A stretch of 64,000 nt of DNA from Syngnathus acus (Eukaryota; Chordata; Actinopteri; Syngnathiformes; Syngnathidae): NCBI RefSeq assembly GCF_901709675.1, contig NC_051096.1, forward strand, positions 3,313,001-3,377,000. The letters run 5' to 3'. The position numbers were made by a program, and so were the translations under genes. The notes below the pieces were generated by a model that was given only the letters and a program-made list of their open reading frames with translations, did no database searches and was not told the origin of the DNA. Below are positions 9,996-21,419 of the stretch, piece by piece (the stretch's first letter is position 1; every line of letters begins with the position of its first letter).

Positions 9996-12901
9996 ATGGG
10001 GCGCCCACATCTGATGGCGACACTGGCCACATTTGCTTTCGTGCTGTTTGCCTTGCGCCTGAGCGACGCTCACAGCCACTCGCACGACCACCATCACGGC
10101 CACGCTCACGGAGATGAGCATCATCACCACGGACACTCGCACGGAGATGAAGACCATCACCACGGCCACTCACACGGCCCGGAGGTGAAGATGTTCCACG
10201 GCGCCAGCAAATGGAGCGCCGAGGCCAACCTGCCGCCGGAGGAGGAGGTGGTGCAGGAGCACCACGAGCACTGGCACGATCATGTGCAAAATGATGACGC
10301 CGATGACCAGGGTAATGACAATGATGATTTCCAGAATGATAACGAGCAGACAGATGATGACTTGCAGCAAAATGATGAGCAAGTTCAAAGCAATGATCAG
10401 GGTCACGCCGATGAGTTTTTCAGTGACCAAGAACCAGCCGAGGACCTTGATTACGTTGATGACCATGGTCATGACGATGACCATGAATATGTCAGTGACC
10501 AAGAGCAGATTGATGGCTATGGTCAGGCCGACGACGACGATGAGCGCGCCGACGAGCGTGCCGATGACCATCTGCAAGCCGATGACCAAGAGCATGTTGA
10601 TGATGCGCACACCAGCGACCACACTCACGCCGATGATAATGTGTATGCCGATGACCAAGAGCATGTTGATGATGCGCACACCAGTGACCACACTCATGCC
10701 GATGATCATGTGTATGCCGATGACCACGAACAAGCCGATGACCACGAACACGCCGATGACCTTACGCGTGAAGATGAATTAGACCATACCGATGACCAAG
10801 AACAGGTTGATGATGAGCATACCGGTGACCACGTCCACACCGATGAGCGCGAAGAAGACCTCGGCCATCAGGAGCAGGCCGACGACCTCGTACAAAGCGA
10901 TGCCGATGACCAAGAGCAGGTTGATGATGAGCACACCGGTGACCACGTCCACACCGATGAGCGCGAAGAAGACCTCGGGCATCCGGATGACCAAGAGCAG
11001 GTCGACGACCACGTACGAAGCGATGCCGACGATCACGGGCGAGACGATGATGATGCCGATGAGCGCACTCGCGCCGATGACGACGGCCATGGACATGGTG
11101 ATGAACACGAGCATGCCACTGACCAAGAAAATGCCGAACAATGCACACGACGCTGAGGTGGCATGCCAATGACCTCGTGAGGGCTCATGCTAAATTATTC
11201 CATCGTTGAATGGAATAATTGGATTGAACAAATCTTTTTTTTACTAATGACAGTTATCCGGTATTGTTAAACGGTTTAACAACTAACTCTATTGCAGGAG
11301 CGGGAATGATGTCGTCGCCGACCTTTTTGAAATTGAAAAGTACTGATGAATTGTTTCTTGATGACTTTTGTTGTACCTTTAGACCATGCGCACGCTGATG
11401 ACCATGGTCATTCGCACCACCACCATGGAGACCATGGTCACGGGCCTGACTGGTTCACAGCCGAAGGGCTGGGGATTGACGACGAGGAGAGAGACACGAT
11501 GGAGCTGTGGACGCAGGTAAGAGGCCAGACCTTCCCACTTTGGCTTTGAGAACCGTCCCTAACTCTCAACCGTCCGTCTTTGCCCTCAGGCCATCTCCGC
11601 CACGTTGCTGATTAGCGCCGCGCCGTACCTCATACTTTTCCTCATCCCAGTTCAGTCCAACAGCGACAAGCACCAGAACTTGCTCAAGGTCCTGCTGAGC
11701 TTTGCATCAGGAGGCCTGCTAGGCGACGCTTTCCTTCACCTCATTCCACACGCTCTGGGTATGTTTGTAATTGTTACTGTCCAAACGTCGCAGAAAACGT
11801 TTAAAACTGATCTTGCGCTTCTGCCCCTCACGCAGCGCCGCACTCGCACCACGGCGCCAACACGGAGACCGCCGAGAAATCACATGGCCACGGCCACTCG
11901 CACGGTAACTTAGACTCAAACCATAACTTGGAACAATGAAAAGACTCAACTTGACTTTAAGCAAGATTGTGTGACATGTCAAATCATGACTTGACTCGAC
12001 TTGCTTGATAGTCAGAGGTCACTGCGCTAATGTGATGTCATTCTGCAGGCATCGCTCATGATAACATGATGTCAGTGGGCCTGTGGGTGCTGGCCGGCAT
12101 CGTGGCCTTTTTGATCGTGGAGAAGTTTGTGCGCTTTATGAAGGGAGGCCACTCGCACGGACACTCGCACGGTAAGATGAACGCGGGGAGATTTTCCGAG
12201 TCGATCCAGCTCACTTTTAATTTTTTTGGGTAAGATGTCAAGGAGAAGGACAGTGACGGTGAAGAGAAGGCACCCAAAAAGAAGGTGGAGAAGAGTGCCG
12301 GTGAGTCGAATGATTCCATCCATCAAAATCAAACGATTTGATTTCTATTTTGTTTTTTTTGCAGACATCAAGGTGTCTGGCTACCTCAACCTGGCGGCCG
12401 ACTTCACTCACAACTTCACGGACGGCCTGGCCATCGGCGCGTCTTTCCTCGTTAATCCAGCAGTGGGCGCCATCACCACCGTGACCATCCTGCTGCACGA
12501 GGTGCCGCACGAGATCGGAGACTTTGCCATCCTGGTCCAGTCCGGATGCACCAAGAGGAAGGTGCTTCATTCGATTGGCAACCTCCATTCGATCGGCGAC
12601 CTACTTTCCATACTTCCTGTTGCTAACTTGCGATTTGCCCTCTCAGGCCATGTGTCTGCAACTGCTGACCGCCTTGGGAGCGCTGGCCGGCACCGCCTGC
12701 TCGCTGCTGGCCGAAGGCGTGGGTGCGGCCGCCACCGCTTGGATCCTGCCCTTCACGGCGGGCGGCTTTGTTTACATCGCCACAGTGACTGTCCTCCCGG
12801 AGCTCCTGGCCGGCCGCTCCAGTTTCGGCCAGTCGCTGATGGAGATTCTGGCGCTGTTGTTCGGCGTCGGCATGATGGTTCTGATCGCAGAGTACGAGTG
12901 A
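9996..12901 (+). CDS. slc39a7: Zinc transporter ZIP7 (SLC39A7) with expanded Asp/His-rich region
   Basis: ER/Golgi zinc exporter of the LIV-1 ZIP subfamily. Eight coding exons: 9996-11097, 11383-11516, 11590-11758, 11836-11904, 12049-12171, 12235-12300, 12365-12561 and 12647-12901, giving 704 residues against about 470 in human. A signal peptide is followed by His-rich repeats ([20 protein letters not shown]). The ZIP core is intact: [22 protein letters not shown], the [10 protein letters not shown] metal-site helix, [13 protein letters not shown], and the C-terminal helix ending [10 protein letters not shown] His-rich cytosolic loop lies in exons 4-6. The excess length is an Asp/Glu/His repeat domain in exon 1. 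The exon 1 donor (after 11097) was chosen because it restores phase 1 into the [14 protein letters not shown] exon; other GT sites inside the repeats are possible. slc39a7 next to class I genes is the usual teleost MHC layout. Confidence 0.93.
10290..11097 (+). repeat. Coding minisatellite (Asp/His/Glu-rich) in slc39a7 exon 1
   Basis: Two layers of tandem repetition keep the reading frame. A 69-base (23-residue) unit starts at 10581 and 10650. A 114-base (38-residue) unit starts at 10791 and 10905 and partly again near 10985. Protein motifs include [19 protein letters not shown] and [16 protein letters not shown]. Because GAT/GAC/CAT repeats leave several frames open, openness alone does not prove coding. 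The lack of frame-breaking indels supports it. Confidence 0.75.
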
Positions 12902-14814
12902 AAGAAGTGAACGTGCTTTTTCTTTCCTTGTCGTCACCTTTTTTTAGTCTTTTGTGGGGCAAAAGCTGTGTTTGGTGGAGGAGCATCAGCTGATGAACAC
13001 ACCAGGAGAGGAATGACACTTTCTCACACGCACACGTTTTTGTTCAAAGTTTGGTCTAAAGTGGATGGATTTTTTTATGTATTGTAAGAGGTCAAAGGTG
13101 GAGCTTCAGATATGACATGGGGAAAATCTATCTTTTTAAGGAACTGGTATACTTTGCCAACGAAATAACTTGTGGCACTTAAGCACAAATACACGTTTCT
13201 GTAAACAAAAGTGAAGTTTGTGCACAAAAAGTCATTTTTGTTTTGACAATGGCATGTTGCCGTTTTGAAAAAGATGTGCACCGTTTGCCTATTTGTCCAC
13301 AGAGTATTTGTGTTACTTATTTTTTGACCACAAATGGTCCCTTATGTGCTAATTCTCGTGCGGTTACGATTATTTTTGGTATTAAACCCCCACCTCCATG
13401 TCATGGTTGGGTTTCTGTGTAAAATGATCGAGTGATTGCAGGGAAGTAGATTTTTTTTTGTTTATTAGCAACTGTGAAATCAAACCACAACACAATTGTA
13501 CACAACTGTGACCAGTAATAAAGGGTGATATGATACCAGACTTCTGCCATAATTGCAAACATCAACATAGCACAGGAAGAACAGTACTATACCGTATAAA
13601 GTACCATACATGCATTTGTAGTCTAAAAACTGGTTCAAATTGAACTTTTGATATTTAAAGACCAAGGAATATAACTTTTTCCACCTTCATTAATATGACC
13701 AATAACCAGCGAAACTAAATTAGAAAAAAAATAAAATTGAACAAATTGAGAACACTGCGGTCACATGACTTGACACCAGTCAGACAGACGTCACCGGTTT
13801 TAGCAGTTTAATATTGTTTACGTCCTAAAGTTGTTTAGAGACAAGGTAAGTATGAAAATTAACATTTTAGTATTTTTCATGTATTGTCCCCGTTGTTGTG
13901 TTGTTTTCAATGTGGAGACTACAGCAGTACATTCACTTGCGCTAGCTAGCTCGCATGCTAGCTTTGGAACAATGGACAACTTTGAAATAAAAATTAATTT
14001 AACAAGTTCAAAATTACTCAGAGATTTAAAACATATATAAGCTAGAATAGAACCACAACATCAAAATGGTCACACTAAAACCAGCACACAAGACAGTTCT
14101 TGTGCAACCTTATCAGATACTCCATTTCAACAAGTTTGTTTTTGTCGTTGAGCAGTTTAAAGGAGATCCTCTCAACAATTTGTAAGCCAAGTATAAGATG
14201 TGACCAAACAAATTTCAACCCCAAGAACAGTTGGCAACCTCAAAAGGTGAGAAAGTAGCTGCTTGCCATTTTAAAATAGCATTGTCTTTATTTTATCTTC
14301 ATGCTGTATTTTTTTTTTTTATCTACATGCAGTATTAACTTGACCCAAAACAGAACTGAACTCTGTCAAAGGGTTCAATCGATTTTAAAGCTGAAAAAAT
14401 TAAGTAAATTATTTCATCATGCAAATTATCACAATAACTATTCGCATAAATTGTGAAGACATAACCGACTCACCAGCCGCTTGAACATATTGTAATCTCT
14501 TTTGACTTTAATAAATGGCATTAACATGCATGCAAAAGTAGCGCGCAGTTGGACGTGTTGTCAGAGATACCGAAATCACTCGGTTGCATTTTCGAAATAG
14601 CAAATGCTTTGTGGAATTGGTCCCTCCTCTTCTGCAGATGGTGAGATAAAGGACAGCAGAAGTCTTTGGGCCTCTTCAAAACGTCTCCTAACCTTTATGA
14701 CTCTTTGTGGCGATGCATCCAGGGACCCGAATAGCGGCCTAAAAGTGTACAAGAATTTCTGGCTTTTTTAAAGCACACTGACTTGTTTATTTATTGAACC
14801 TGCTTTCTGTGTTG
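12902..14814. other. slc39a7 3' UTR and intergenic sequence
   Basis: No coding exon recognised. Possible polyadenylation signals downstream of slc39a7 include attaaa near 13381 and aataaa near 13515. A consensus donor-like GACAAG|GTAAGT at about 13846 has no exon I can assign. The rest is A/T-rich. Confidence 0.5.
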
Positions 14815-15937
14815 CTATTTTTCAGTCAATTTTATTTCCATTCTGTCTCTGATGCTGTAGTTGGACTGCCCGATCTCATTGGCAAGGTTGTCATCCATAG
14901 CGCTCTTGAACACTCGCGGCAGACATTTTTTGGGCCAGCCCTTCATCTTGTACCCCACAAAGAAGTAAAGAAACGGGTTGACGCAACTGTGGAAGAAAGC
15001 CAGACCCTTGGCGGTGGGCATCAGCACGTCCCACAAGCTTCTGCTGTCCACCAACCGGAGAATATGCAGGCCATGGTAAGGAGCCCAGCACATGAAGAAG
15101 GCGCACACCAGCAGGGCCATCAGCCTTAGGGGGCGCGTCTTAGCCGTCAAGCGGGTGCGGCGAATGCCCACCCCGGCCAGGATGTAGCAAGCCAGGATGA
15201 CCGTGAAGGGTATCAGGAAGCCGCACAGGAAGCGCACGACATAGAGCGCCGTCTTGACCTGTGTGTGGATCTTGTCATCCAAGATGCAGCTGCTCAGGTT
15301 TTTATTGCAAACCAAGATGCCTCGGTAATGGAAGAAGGGCCAGCTTAAGGTAACAGCCCCCACCCATGTGCCCAAAGTCACGAGCCGGGCGGCGCACACG
15401 GTGCGGCGGCGCCGAGTTAACACCGGCAACCAGACGCAGGCGGCTCGGTCCACGCTGATGATGGCCAGCATGAAGACGGAGCAAAACATGTTGGTGTACT
15501 TGAAGAAGGCTTTGAGCCTGCACATGAACAAGCCAAAGGGCCAGTGGTTCAGGAACAGAACCCTGACCAGAGAGAAGATTCGGGTGACACAGAAGATTAG
15601 GTCCGCCGTGGCTAGGTTGACCAGCCACACGTTGAGGACGGTTGCCTGAAAAGCAACGGGAGAAAAATGACAGGGAAAGCCGACTAGAACAGTGGAACTT
15701 CACTCTGTGCTAACTAGACTTCCATTTCCCAACAATTTAAATGTGTCCCTTCACCTTGAGCCGAAATCCCACCACCAAGATCACAATGCCGTTGCCCGGA
15801 AGGCCAAGCAGGACGGTGAGCACGTTGAAGATTAAGGCGACCACGTCCATGTCACTATCGTCGCTCATCTGCACTGACGCGACACCAGGCGAGGCATTGA
15901 GGAATAGAGCGGATGCTTCATCCACACGATGAACCAT
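14815..15937 (-). CDS. Class A GPCR, chemoattractant-receptor-like (copy 1)
   Basis: Seven-transmembrane receptor of the PTGDR2/C5a/formyl-peptide type. Two coding exons: 15755-15937 (extracellular N-terminus and TM1) and 14815-15645 (TM2 to tail); 337 residues. The intron is phase 0 directly after GFRLK at the end of TM1. Visible marks: an N-glycosylation site (NAS) in the N-terminus, GN in TM1, LATAD in TM2, a TM3 cysteine paired with one in extracellular loop 2 (SSCILDD), CWAPYHG in TM6 and NPFLYF in TM7. The DRY motif is DRA. A splice acceptor 8 bases before the ATG implies a non-coding first exon. The pattern WPFGLFMCRL...NMFCSVFMLAIIS resembles PTGDR2 and leukocyte peptide receptors. 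The ligand is unknown. Confidence 0.85.
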
Positions 15938-16325
15938 CTTGAGACCTGAGGAGGCGACAAACTTCAATCACGCTCGTCTCGGGTAAGATTTCAAGTCGTC
16001 GTAAATTCATTGGCTTGCTTTATTTATACTTGAAGGTAATTGTTAAAAATGTGTCAAGACAAAGAATAGATGGGAGTGAATTGTTATTATGTCACCGAGA
16101 AGGATCATTCTAAAAAGGCAACTCACCTTTTTGACCGTTGACCGTATTGCTATATTTTTTACTTTAATGTGTAACTTTAATATTCAAGGACCGTGAGTGA
16201 CGCTCGTCATCACTGAGCGTGTATGAAGTTGGTCCACAAACATATTTTAAGCCTGCATAAGAGGTGGAGCCAGACGAGGGGGGGAGCGACCATGATGAAC
16301 CTGTTGAAAGCAGCCAGTCTCTTGT

Positions 16326-16341
16326 CCAGTAGGCGGCGCTA
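16326..16341 (+). promoter_or_regulatory. CTCF-type motif between the two GPCR genes
   Basis: CCAGTAGGCGGCGCTA matches the extended CTCF consensus (CCASYAGGKGGCGCTA). It lies upstream of GPCR copy 1 and just past the 3' end of copy 2. Occupancy would need ChIP data. Confidence 0.45.
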
Positions 16342-16533
16342 TGACAAAGGTTTACAGTCAGAGCCATACGCTTTTGTTTTGCATCTAAGTCCGGCTAATT
16401 TCTCTCTGAAGTATAGCACACTTTTTTTTTCTTTTTGGACAAGACAGTATGGTAGATAAGAAGACATTTTTATTACATTTGAACATACAAAGGCAGCGAC
16501 ACATTATCAGTTGTTTTAGTCCCCCGCCCCTCA

Positions 16534-17620
16534 TCACAGCTGGGATACGCTCTCCACGGAGTCTTCCTTACTCTGCCCCGACCCCCCGTCCACATCTTCA
16601 GCCAGAACGCTCTTGTACAGGCCCGCCAAGGACTTCTTGGACCGGCCCTTCATCATGAGACCCACAAAGAAGTAAAGAACCGGGTTGACGCAGCTGTTGA
16701 AGTAGGCCACGCCCTTGGCGGGGTAAAGCCATTTTTTGGCCACCAAGTTTTTGCTGTCCAGCATCCGGAGCATCAGCAGGCCGTGGTATGGAGCCCAGCA
16801 CAGGAAGAAGGCAATCACCAGCAGGGCCAGAACCCGGAGGGGGCGCGCCTTACCCAACAACCGGGTCCGGCGGATGCCCACCCCGGCCAAAATGTAGCAG
16901 GCCAGGATGACCATAAAGGGCAGCAGGAAGCCGCACAGGAAGCGGATGAAGTAGAGCGCCAACCTGGCGTCAGGGTCCTTGATCTCCTCGATCGTGCACT
17001 TGGTCAGGTTCTTGGTCGACAGGAAGATTTGGCGGTAGAAGAAATAAGGGGTGCTGAAAACCAAGGCTGCTGCCCACACGCACACGGCCACCACCCGGGC
17101 GTGACCCACAGTGCGGTGGCGCCGGGTGAACACCGGGAACCAAATGCAAATGGCCCGGTCCAGGCTGATGACAGCCAACATGAAGACGGAGCAAAACATG
17201 TTGGCGTACTTGAAGTAGCCGTTGAACTTGCAGATGAACAAGCCGAAGGGCCAGTGGTCCAAGAAGAGCTTCTTGACCAGGGAGAAGATTCGGGTGAAGC
17301 AGAAGATTACATCCGCCACGGCCAGGTTGACCAACCACACGTTGAGGACGTTTTTCTGAGGAGCAGGAAGCCTCAAATAAGACATTCTGCTCGGGATCTT
17401 GTCACAAATCCATTCCCAATATTAACGCGACAGTAGTAAAAGAAAGCAAACTTAGATAGAAAACCTTGAGCTTGAATCCCGCCACCCAGATCACAATAGA
17501 GTTGCCCGGAATTCCAAGCAGGATGGTGAACGCGCCGAGGACGATGGAGAGCGTATCCATGTCGCCGCCTTTACTCGCCTTGACCGCCGGGATGCTGAGG
17601 GAGGTGTTGAGGGAGAGCAT
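16534..17620 (-). CDS. Class A GPCR, chemoattractant-receptor-like (copy 2)
   Basis: Tandem paralogue of the receptor at 14815-15937, with the same two-exon layout: 17465-17620 and 16534-17355; 325 residues. The intron is again phase 0 after GFKLK, although its donor (GTTTTC) is weaker than consensus. Visible marks: NTS glycosylation site, GIPGNS in TM1, LAVAD in TM2, DRAICIWFPVFTRRHRT after TM3, PYFFYR in TM4 to loop 2, CWAPYHG in TM6 and NPVLYFF in TM7. The second and third intracellular loops are strongly shared with copy 1 (ACYILAGVGIRRTRL), pointing to common G-protein coupling. The tails differ; copy 2 is Ser/Glu-rich. PTGDR2-like is my best guess, from motif memory only. Confidence 0.87.
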
Positions 17621-18556
17621 CTTGGGACCTGAGGAAGACATGGAGGTCATGTGGGGGAGGACTTTGAGTTTCCCAAGTCTACTTGTCACCTCCGATAAGT
17701 CATCGAGACACGTTGAGTGACGGCCGTGTTCATCATCTCTCCCCCCGTTGTTTCCATCACGTAGCTCCGCCCCTACTCATTCGCAAAAAGACACCCCCGC
17801 TCTTGTCTCATTTCATCCAGGCAAAGTTGTAACTTCCTCATTCTCCCTTCTCACACTCCTCCGGAATCGCAGAAAATTGCTCTTGAGAAATAATCGCTGA
17901 TGCTTCACACGTTATAAGTGAAATTTAACAATGGCAATTGAGAGAGCAAAAATCTAAAAATATCACAGGTCACTTGATTAGGTACTTAATCTAACACGAT
18001 CCAGTCACACCTATGGACAATTTGATTGTGTACCTAATAAAGTGGCACAATTTCACCCAGCACATTATGCAATGTGTAAGAAGTGTTGTCGGAAAAACTT
18101 TGAAACACAGATGTAAGCATAAATAGAACCGAATTAGCTATTATTAGTCCTGCAAAGGGAAAATCCCGAATCCAAAAATGTCAACGTACATGTTTACATC
18201 AGCCACACGCGGCCCCGCTACATAAATAATGAAGTATCCGAATGTGTCAGCAGCTCTGTATCAAAAAATAAACTATAGCAAAAAAAAAATTAAACATGAA
18301 TCATGTCAATGCTATACTTCATAATATATGTCAGTGTAAACAAATGCAGCAATAGTTAACCACATTAACTTGGATGTGACATTGGTAGGAAGGGCCAATG
18401 CAACAAGTTGTGAAAAATCTTCAAATTATAAGTGTGAAAAAATTCCCACTTACTTGTTAAACGGGAGGAATCGGGTCGGCTAGCTGCTCAAGAGTGCCGA
18501 GACCAAGTGAAGACACACACTTTAATACTTCCCCTTTTGTGGCATGAATGATACAT

Positions 18557-18608
<52 letters not shown>

Positions 18609-19782
18609 TAGTCAGCAGCATAAATAAATTTACAAAGCAAATGACGGAGCTTTTCCCCAGCAGCTAAAGCGACGCTCGGTACAGTTGGAGTTTTTGCTGA
18701 AATGAAAAAATGTACACAACTACCATGTCAGATTGAAGTGACGTCTTGCCAGCTTGTGTCATGTTTGTAAAGTTGTTTTGGGAAAAAAAAGATACTAATA
18801 TCGAGTTTGTTCCGCAGACACGTTTGTGACCGAGAATAAAACGGAAGCTAATTGGAGGTGTTTGAGTGTGCGATGATGATCAGATAAAACTCTCAACTAA
18901 AAGGTGACATTTTGGTTTCCTGTGAAGTTTCTTTTTTTTTTTTTTTTAATATTGTTCACTTCCCTTGCTATTGACATGAATATGCCAAAATTAATCACTT
19001 AACTTTGTCTCGGAAACTTTGAGTTATGTTAATGAGCCCAACTGTGACGTCACAATTCGACATAATCCAGGACAGCTAGTTGATCAGAAACAGGGAGTTC
19101 ACCTGGTTGTTTAATTTCACACTTGACGGGTGAGCAGATGCACAACTTTTTGCATACAAGACATTTATAAAAAAAAAAAAGGAGCCCCCTTAAATTGACA
19201 CAAAATACTCCAATCCACTAGAGGGCAGTAATGTGCATCACAATGCAGTTAAATGCAGTTTCAAAAGTCCAGTAAGATTTCAAGTGCTTTTTGATCACTT
19301 TGTCACTTCTGTTACAGTATGATACAAACAAACCATATATATATAAAAAATTATATAATTTTAACTTCTTGCCAACATAAAAAGTCTAGAAAATACTGCA
19401 TATGGTAGTGCCTGTGAAGTTGCATGTGCCTTTAAGAGGCGGGTGGCGTGTGACGTCAGCAAGTCCGCATGCAAGCGCTGAGGTGTGAGCTGGGGTCAAC
19501 AGCAGCTTGTGTGCGCGTGAGCATAAATAATGAAAAAATAAAAATTGCGGTTAACCGAAAATGCAATATAGTAGGGTGCTAACGATAAACCACGTGTTGG
19601 GAAAAAACTTTTTTTGTCCCTCTTGGGCTAGTTATATTTTAATTGCATGCATACATAGAAAAGTGCACAAAGAGCAGCAGCATGCAGAGATTTTTATTTT
19701 TAGGCCAAATTGTGTAGCCCCACCCCTATATCGAATCCCAAATATAATCTACAGAATATATGCCGTAGTGGTTGTTTTGAGT
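17621..19782. other. Intergenic region with (AC)n microsatellite
   Basis: No coding exon recognised. It contains an AC dinucleotide tract (about 18557-18605), a 17-T run near 18931-18948, an ATATAT stretch near 19336 and a CTCF-type motif at 19215-19228. A minus-strand AATAAA (19693-19698) is a fitting polyadenylation signal for the zinc-finger gene that ends at 19783. Confidence 0.6.
19215..19228 (+). promoter_or_regulatory. CTCF-type motif
   Basis: CCACTAGAGGGCAG is an exact match to the common CTCF core. It lies between the GPCR pair and the zinc-finger gene. Confidence 0.45.
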
Positions 19783-20664
19783 TCACTTGGCGTTGCTGTT
19801 CTCCCCAACACACTTGTGCTTCTTGACCTGGAACTTGAAGGGGAAGCGCTTGTCGCACACGGTGCAGCTGAAGGGTTTCTCTCCCGTGTGTCGCCGCTTG
19901 TGCTTGCCCAGCGTGGAGCTGTCGCTGAAGCTGGTGTTGCAGATGGAGCAGGTGAAGGGTTTCTCTCCGGTGTGCGTCCTCGTGTGTTTGATCAGATCGC
20001 CGTTGGAGTAGAAGCGCTTGCCGCAAAACAGGCACGAGAAGGGTTTCACGCCCGTGTGAATGTGCGAGTGTTTGACTAAATGCGAACGGTGGAAGAAGCG
20101 CTTGCCGCAAACGGGGCAGCTGAATGGTTTTTCTCCCGTGTGGATTCTGGTGTGGGAGCGCAAGCGGTCCCTGGTGGCAAACATTTTGGTGCAGATGGTG
20201 CAGTGGAAGGGTTTGTCCCCCGTGTGGACGCTTAAGTGGCGGGACAAGTGGACGCGTTGGTTGAAGGTTTTGCAGCAAAACGGGCAGATGAATGGTTTCC
20301 CGCTCGGGTGCCGCTCACGCCGCGTGCAGTTCAAACCGGACAATGTGCTTCCGGCTGTCGTCACGTCGCCGGGAGCTGCGGTCTTGGGGTCAGGAAGGGC
20401 CGACGCAGCTCGCTGCGACCGTGTAACCCGAGCCACACGGCTGTGAGGTTGCACTCCTACGAGGGGCTCCACAGTGGCACCGGCCTCGCCCTTGTCCTCA
20501 GGCGACTGGGTCTCCTCGTCGTCTTCACTCTTGACAATGATGCTAGTCACCTGGAACTCCACGCCGTCGGTCGTCTCCTCCGGTTGCTTGGCTTCATGAC
20601 TGCCGCACACGTCCTCCTGCGCCTCCACTTTGATGTGGGTTGGCTCGAGCTCCTTCAGCTCCAT
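19783..20664 (-). CDS. C2H2 zinc-finger protein, six fingers
   Basis: Nuclear DNA-binding protein of 293 residues, encoded here in one exon. The ATG is set by an in-frame TAG four codons upstream. The first 115 residues are acidic and low-complexity (KSEDDEETQSPEDKGEAG) with no KRAB or BTB domain visible. From residue about 124, six fingers follow in tandem with HTGEKPF-type linkers: FICPFCCKTF, FHCTICTKMF, FSCPVCGKRF, FSCLFCGKRF, FTCSICNTSF and FSCTVCDKRF. The last finger ends KKHKC, a C2HC variant of the C2H2 pattern. Fingers three and four have unusual linkers (HTGVKPF after finger three). Teleosts carry many such lineage-specific factors. No one-to-one orthologue is recognised and the target DNA is unknown. 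Confidence 0.88.
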   Translation of the reverse strand: MELKELEPTHIKVEAQEDVCGSHEAKQPEETTDGVEFQVTSIIVKSEDDEETQSPEDKGEAGATVEPLVGVQPHSRVARVTRSQRAASALPDPKTAAPGDVTTAGSTLSGLNCTRRERHPSGKPFICPFCCKTFNQRVHLSRHLSVHTGDKPFHCTICTKMFATRDRLRSHTRIHTGEKPFSCPVCGKRFFHRSHLVKHSHIHTGVKPFSCLFCGKRFYSNGDLIKHTRTHTGEKPFTCSICNTSFSDSSTLGKHKRRHTGEKPFSCTVCDKRFPFKFQVKKHKCVGENSNAK

Positions 20665-20804
20665 TGTGGAGCTCTACTTCTGCTGCCGGGCAGCAAGATC
20701 TAACAGACATGAGAAAACAAAAGGGTTGACTTTTATGTTGACTGATTTGTCTCAATGCATTGGATCAATTGCAAAGGGCTATTTTGCCAAATTACATCGC
20801 AGTA

Positions 20805-21310
20805 GTCAAGTCAAGTTTATTTGTATAGGATCGGACGAATCTTAGCAATATTACGAAGGTGAAAAAACGCAATTCTGGTTATATTCTTAATGTGCTTTTG
20901 AAAGGAGAGCGTTTGGTTAAATATTACCCCGAGATTAGTTACAGTATCGCTCTGAGTGATAGTACGGTTATAATGGTTAACTTAAATAAGTGTTGATAAC
21001 GAGTTGGACCAATTGTCAACATCTCAGTTTTATCTGGGTTAAGACGAAGGAAGTTGAGAGACATCCATTGCTTGACCTCCGCAAGGCACGCCTCAAGATT
21101 ACAACAGTCCCGCGGATCTGTCATCAATAACGGCATATATAATTGGGTGTCATCCGCGTAACATTGAAAACTAATATTATATTTACGTATTATGTCCCCA
21201 AGCGGAATCATATAAATATTAAATAGAATTGGTACACGTACACAAACACTGTGTTGATTGTAAAAAGAAACATGTACTTGCGCAATCTGAATATCGCCCC
21301 GCCCTCAAGT
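20805..21310 (-). mobile_element. Truncated non-LTR retrotransposon (reverse transcriptase fragment)
   Basis: On the minus strand, a frame reads PILFNIYMIPLGDIIRKY and then CYADDTQLYMPL, containing the YADD catalytic box of reverse transcriptase, followed by WMSLNFLRLNPDKTEMLTIG, typical of L2/CR1-like LINEs. The coding part stops near 20939. Downstream sequence ends at about 20808 in AATAAACTTGACTTGAC, a repeat-type LINE tail. It is 5'-truncated and cannot move on its own. It lies upstream of the zinc-finger gene. Confidence 0.8.
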
Positions 21311-21419
21311 CAGGGATCAACTGATGAAGTCGAACTTGATATCTGCCCACATATCTCCTCAACGGCCGTATTAAGTCGCTGATGCACCAAAGCTCTCAGC
21401 ATTTGAACTTTACACATTT

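Noticed and set aside
10170-11169. Long open frames on the minus strand and in other plus frames over slc39a7 exon 1
   Set aside because: They are low-complexity mirror translations of GAT/GAC/CAT repeats (Met/Thr-rich or Val/Ile-rich), a composition artefact.
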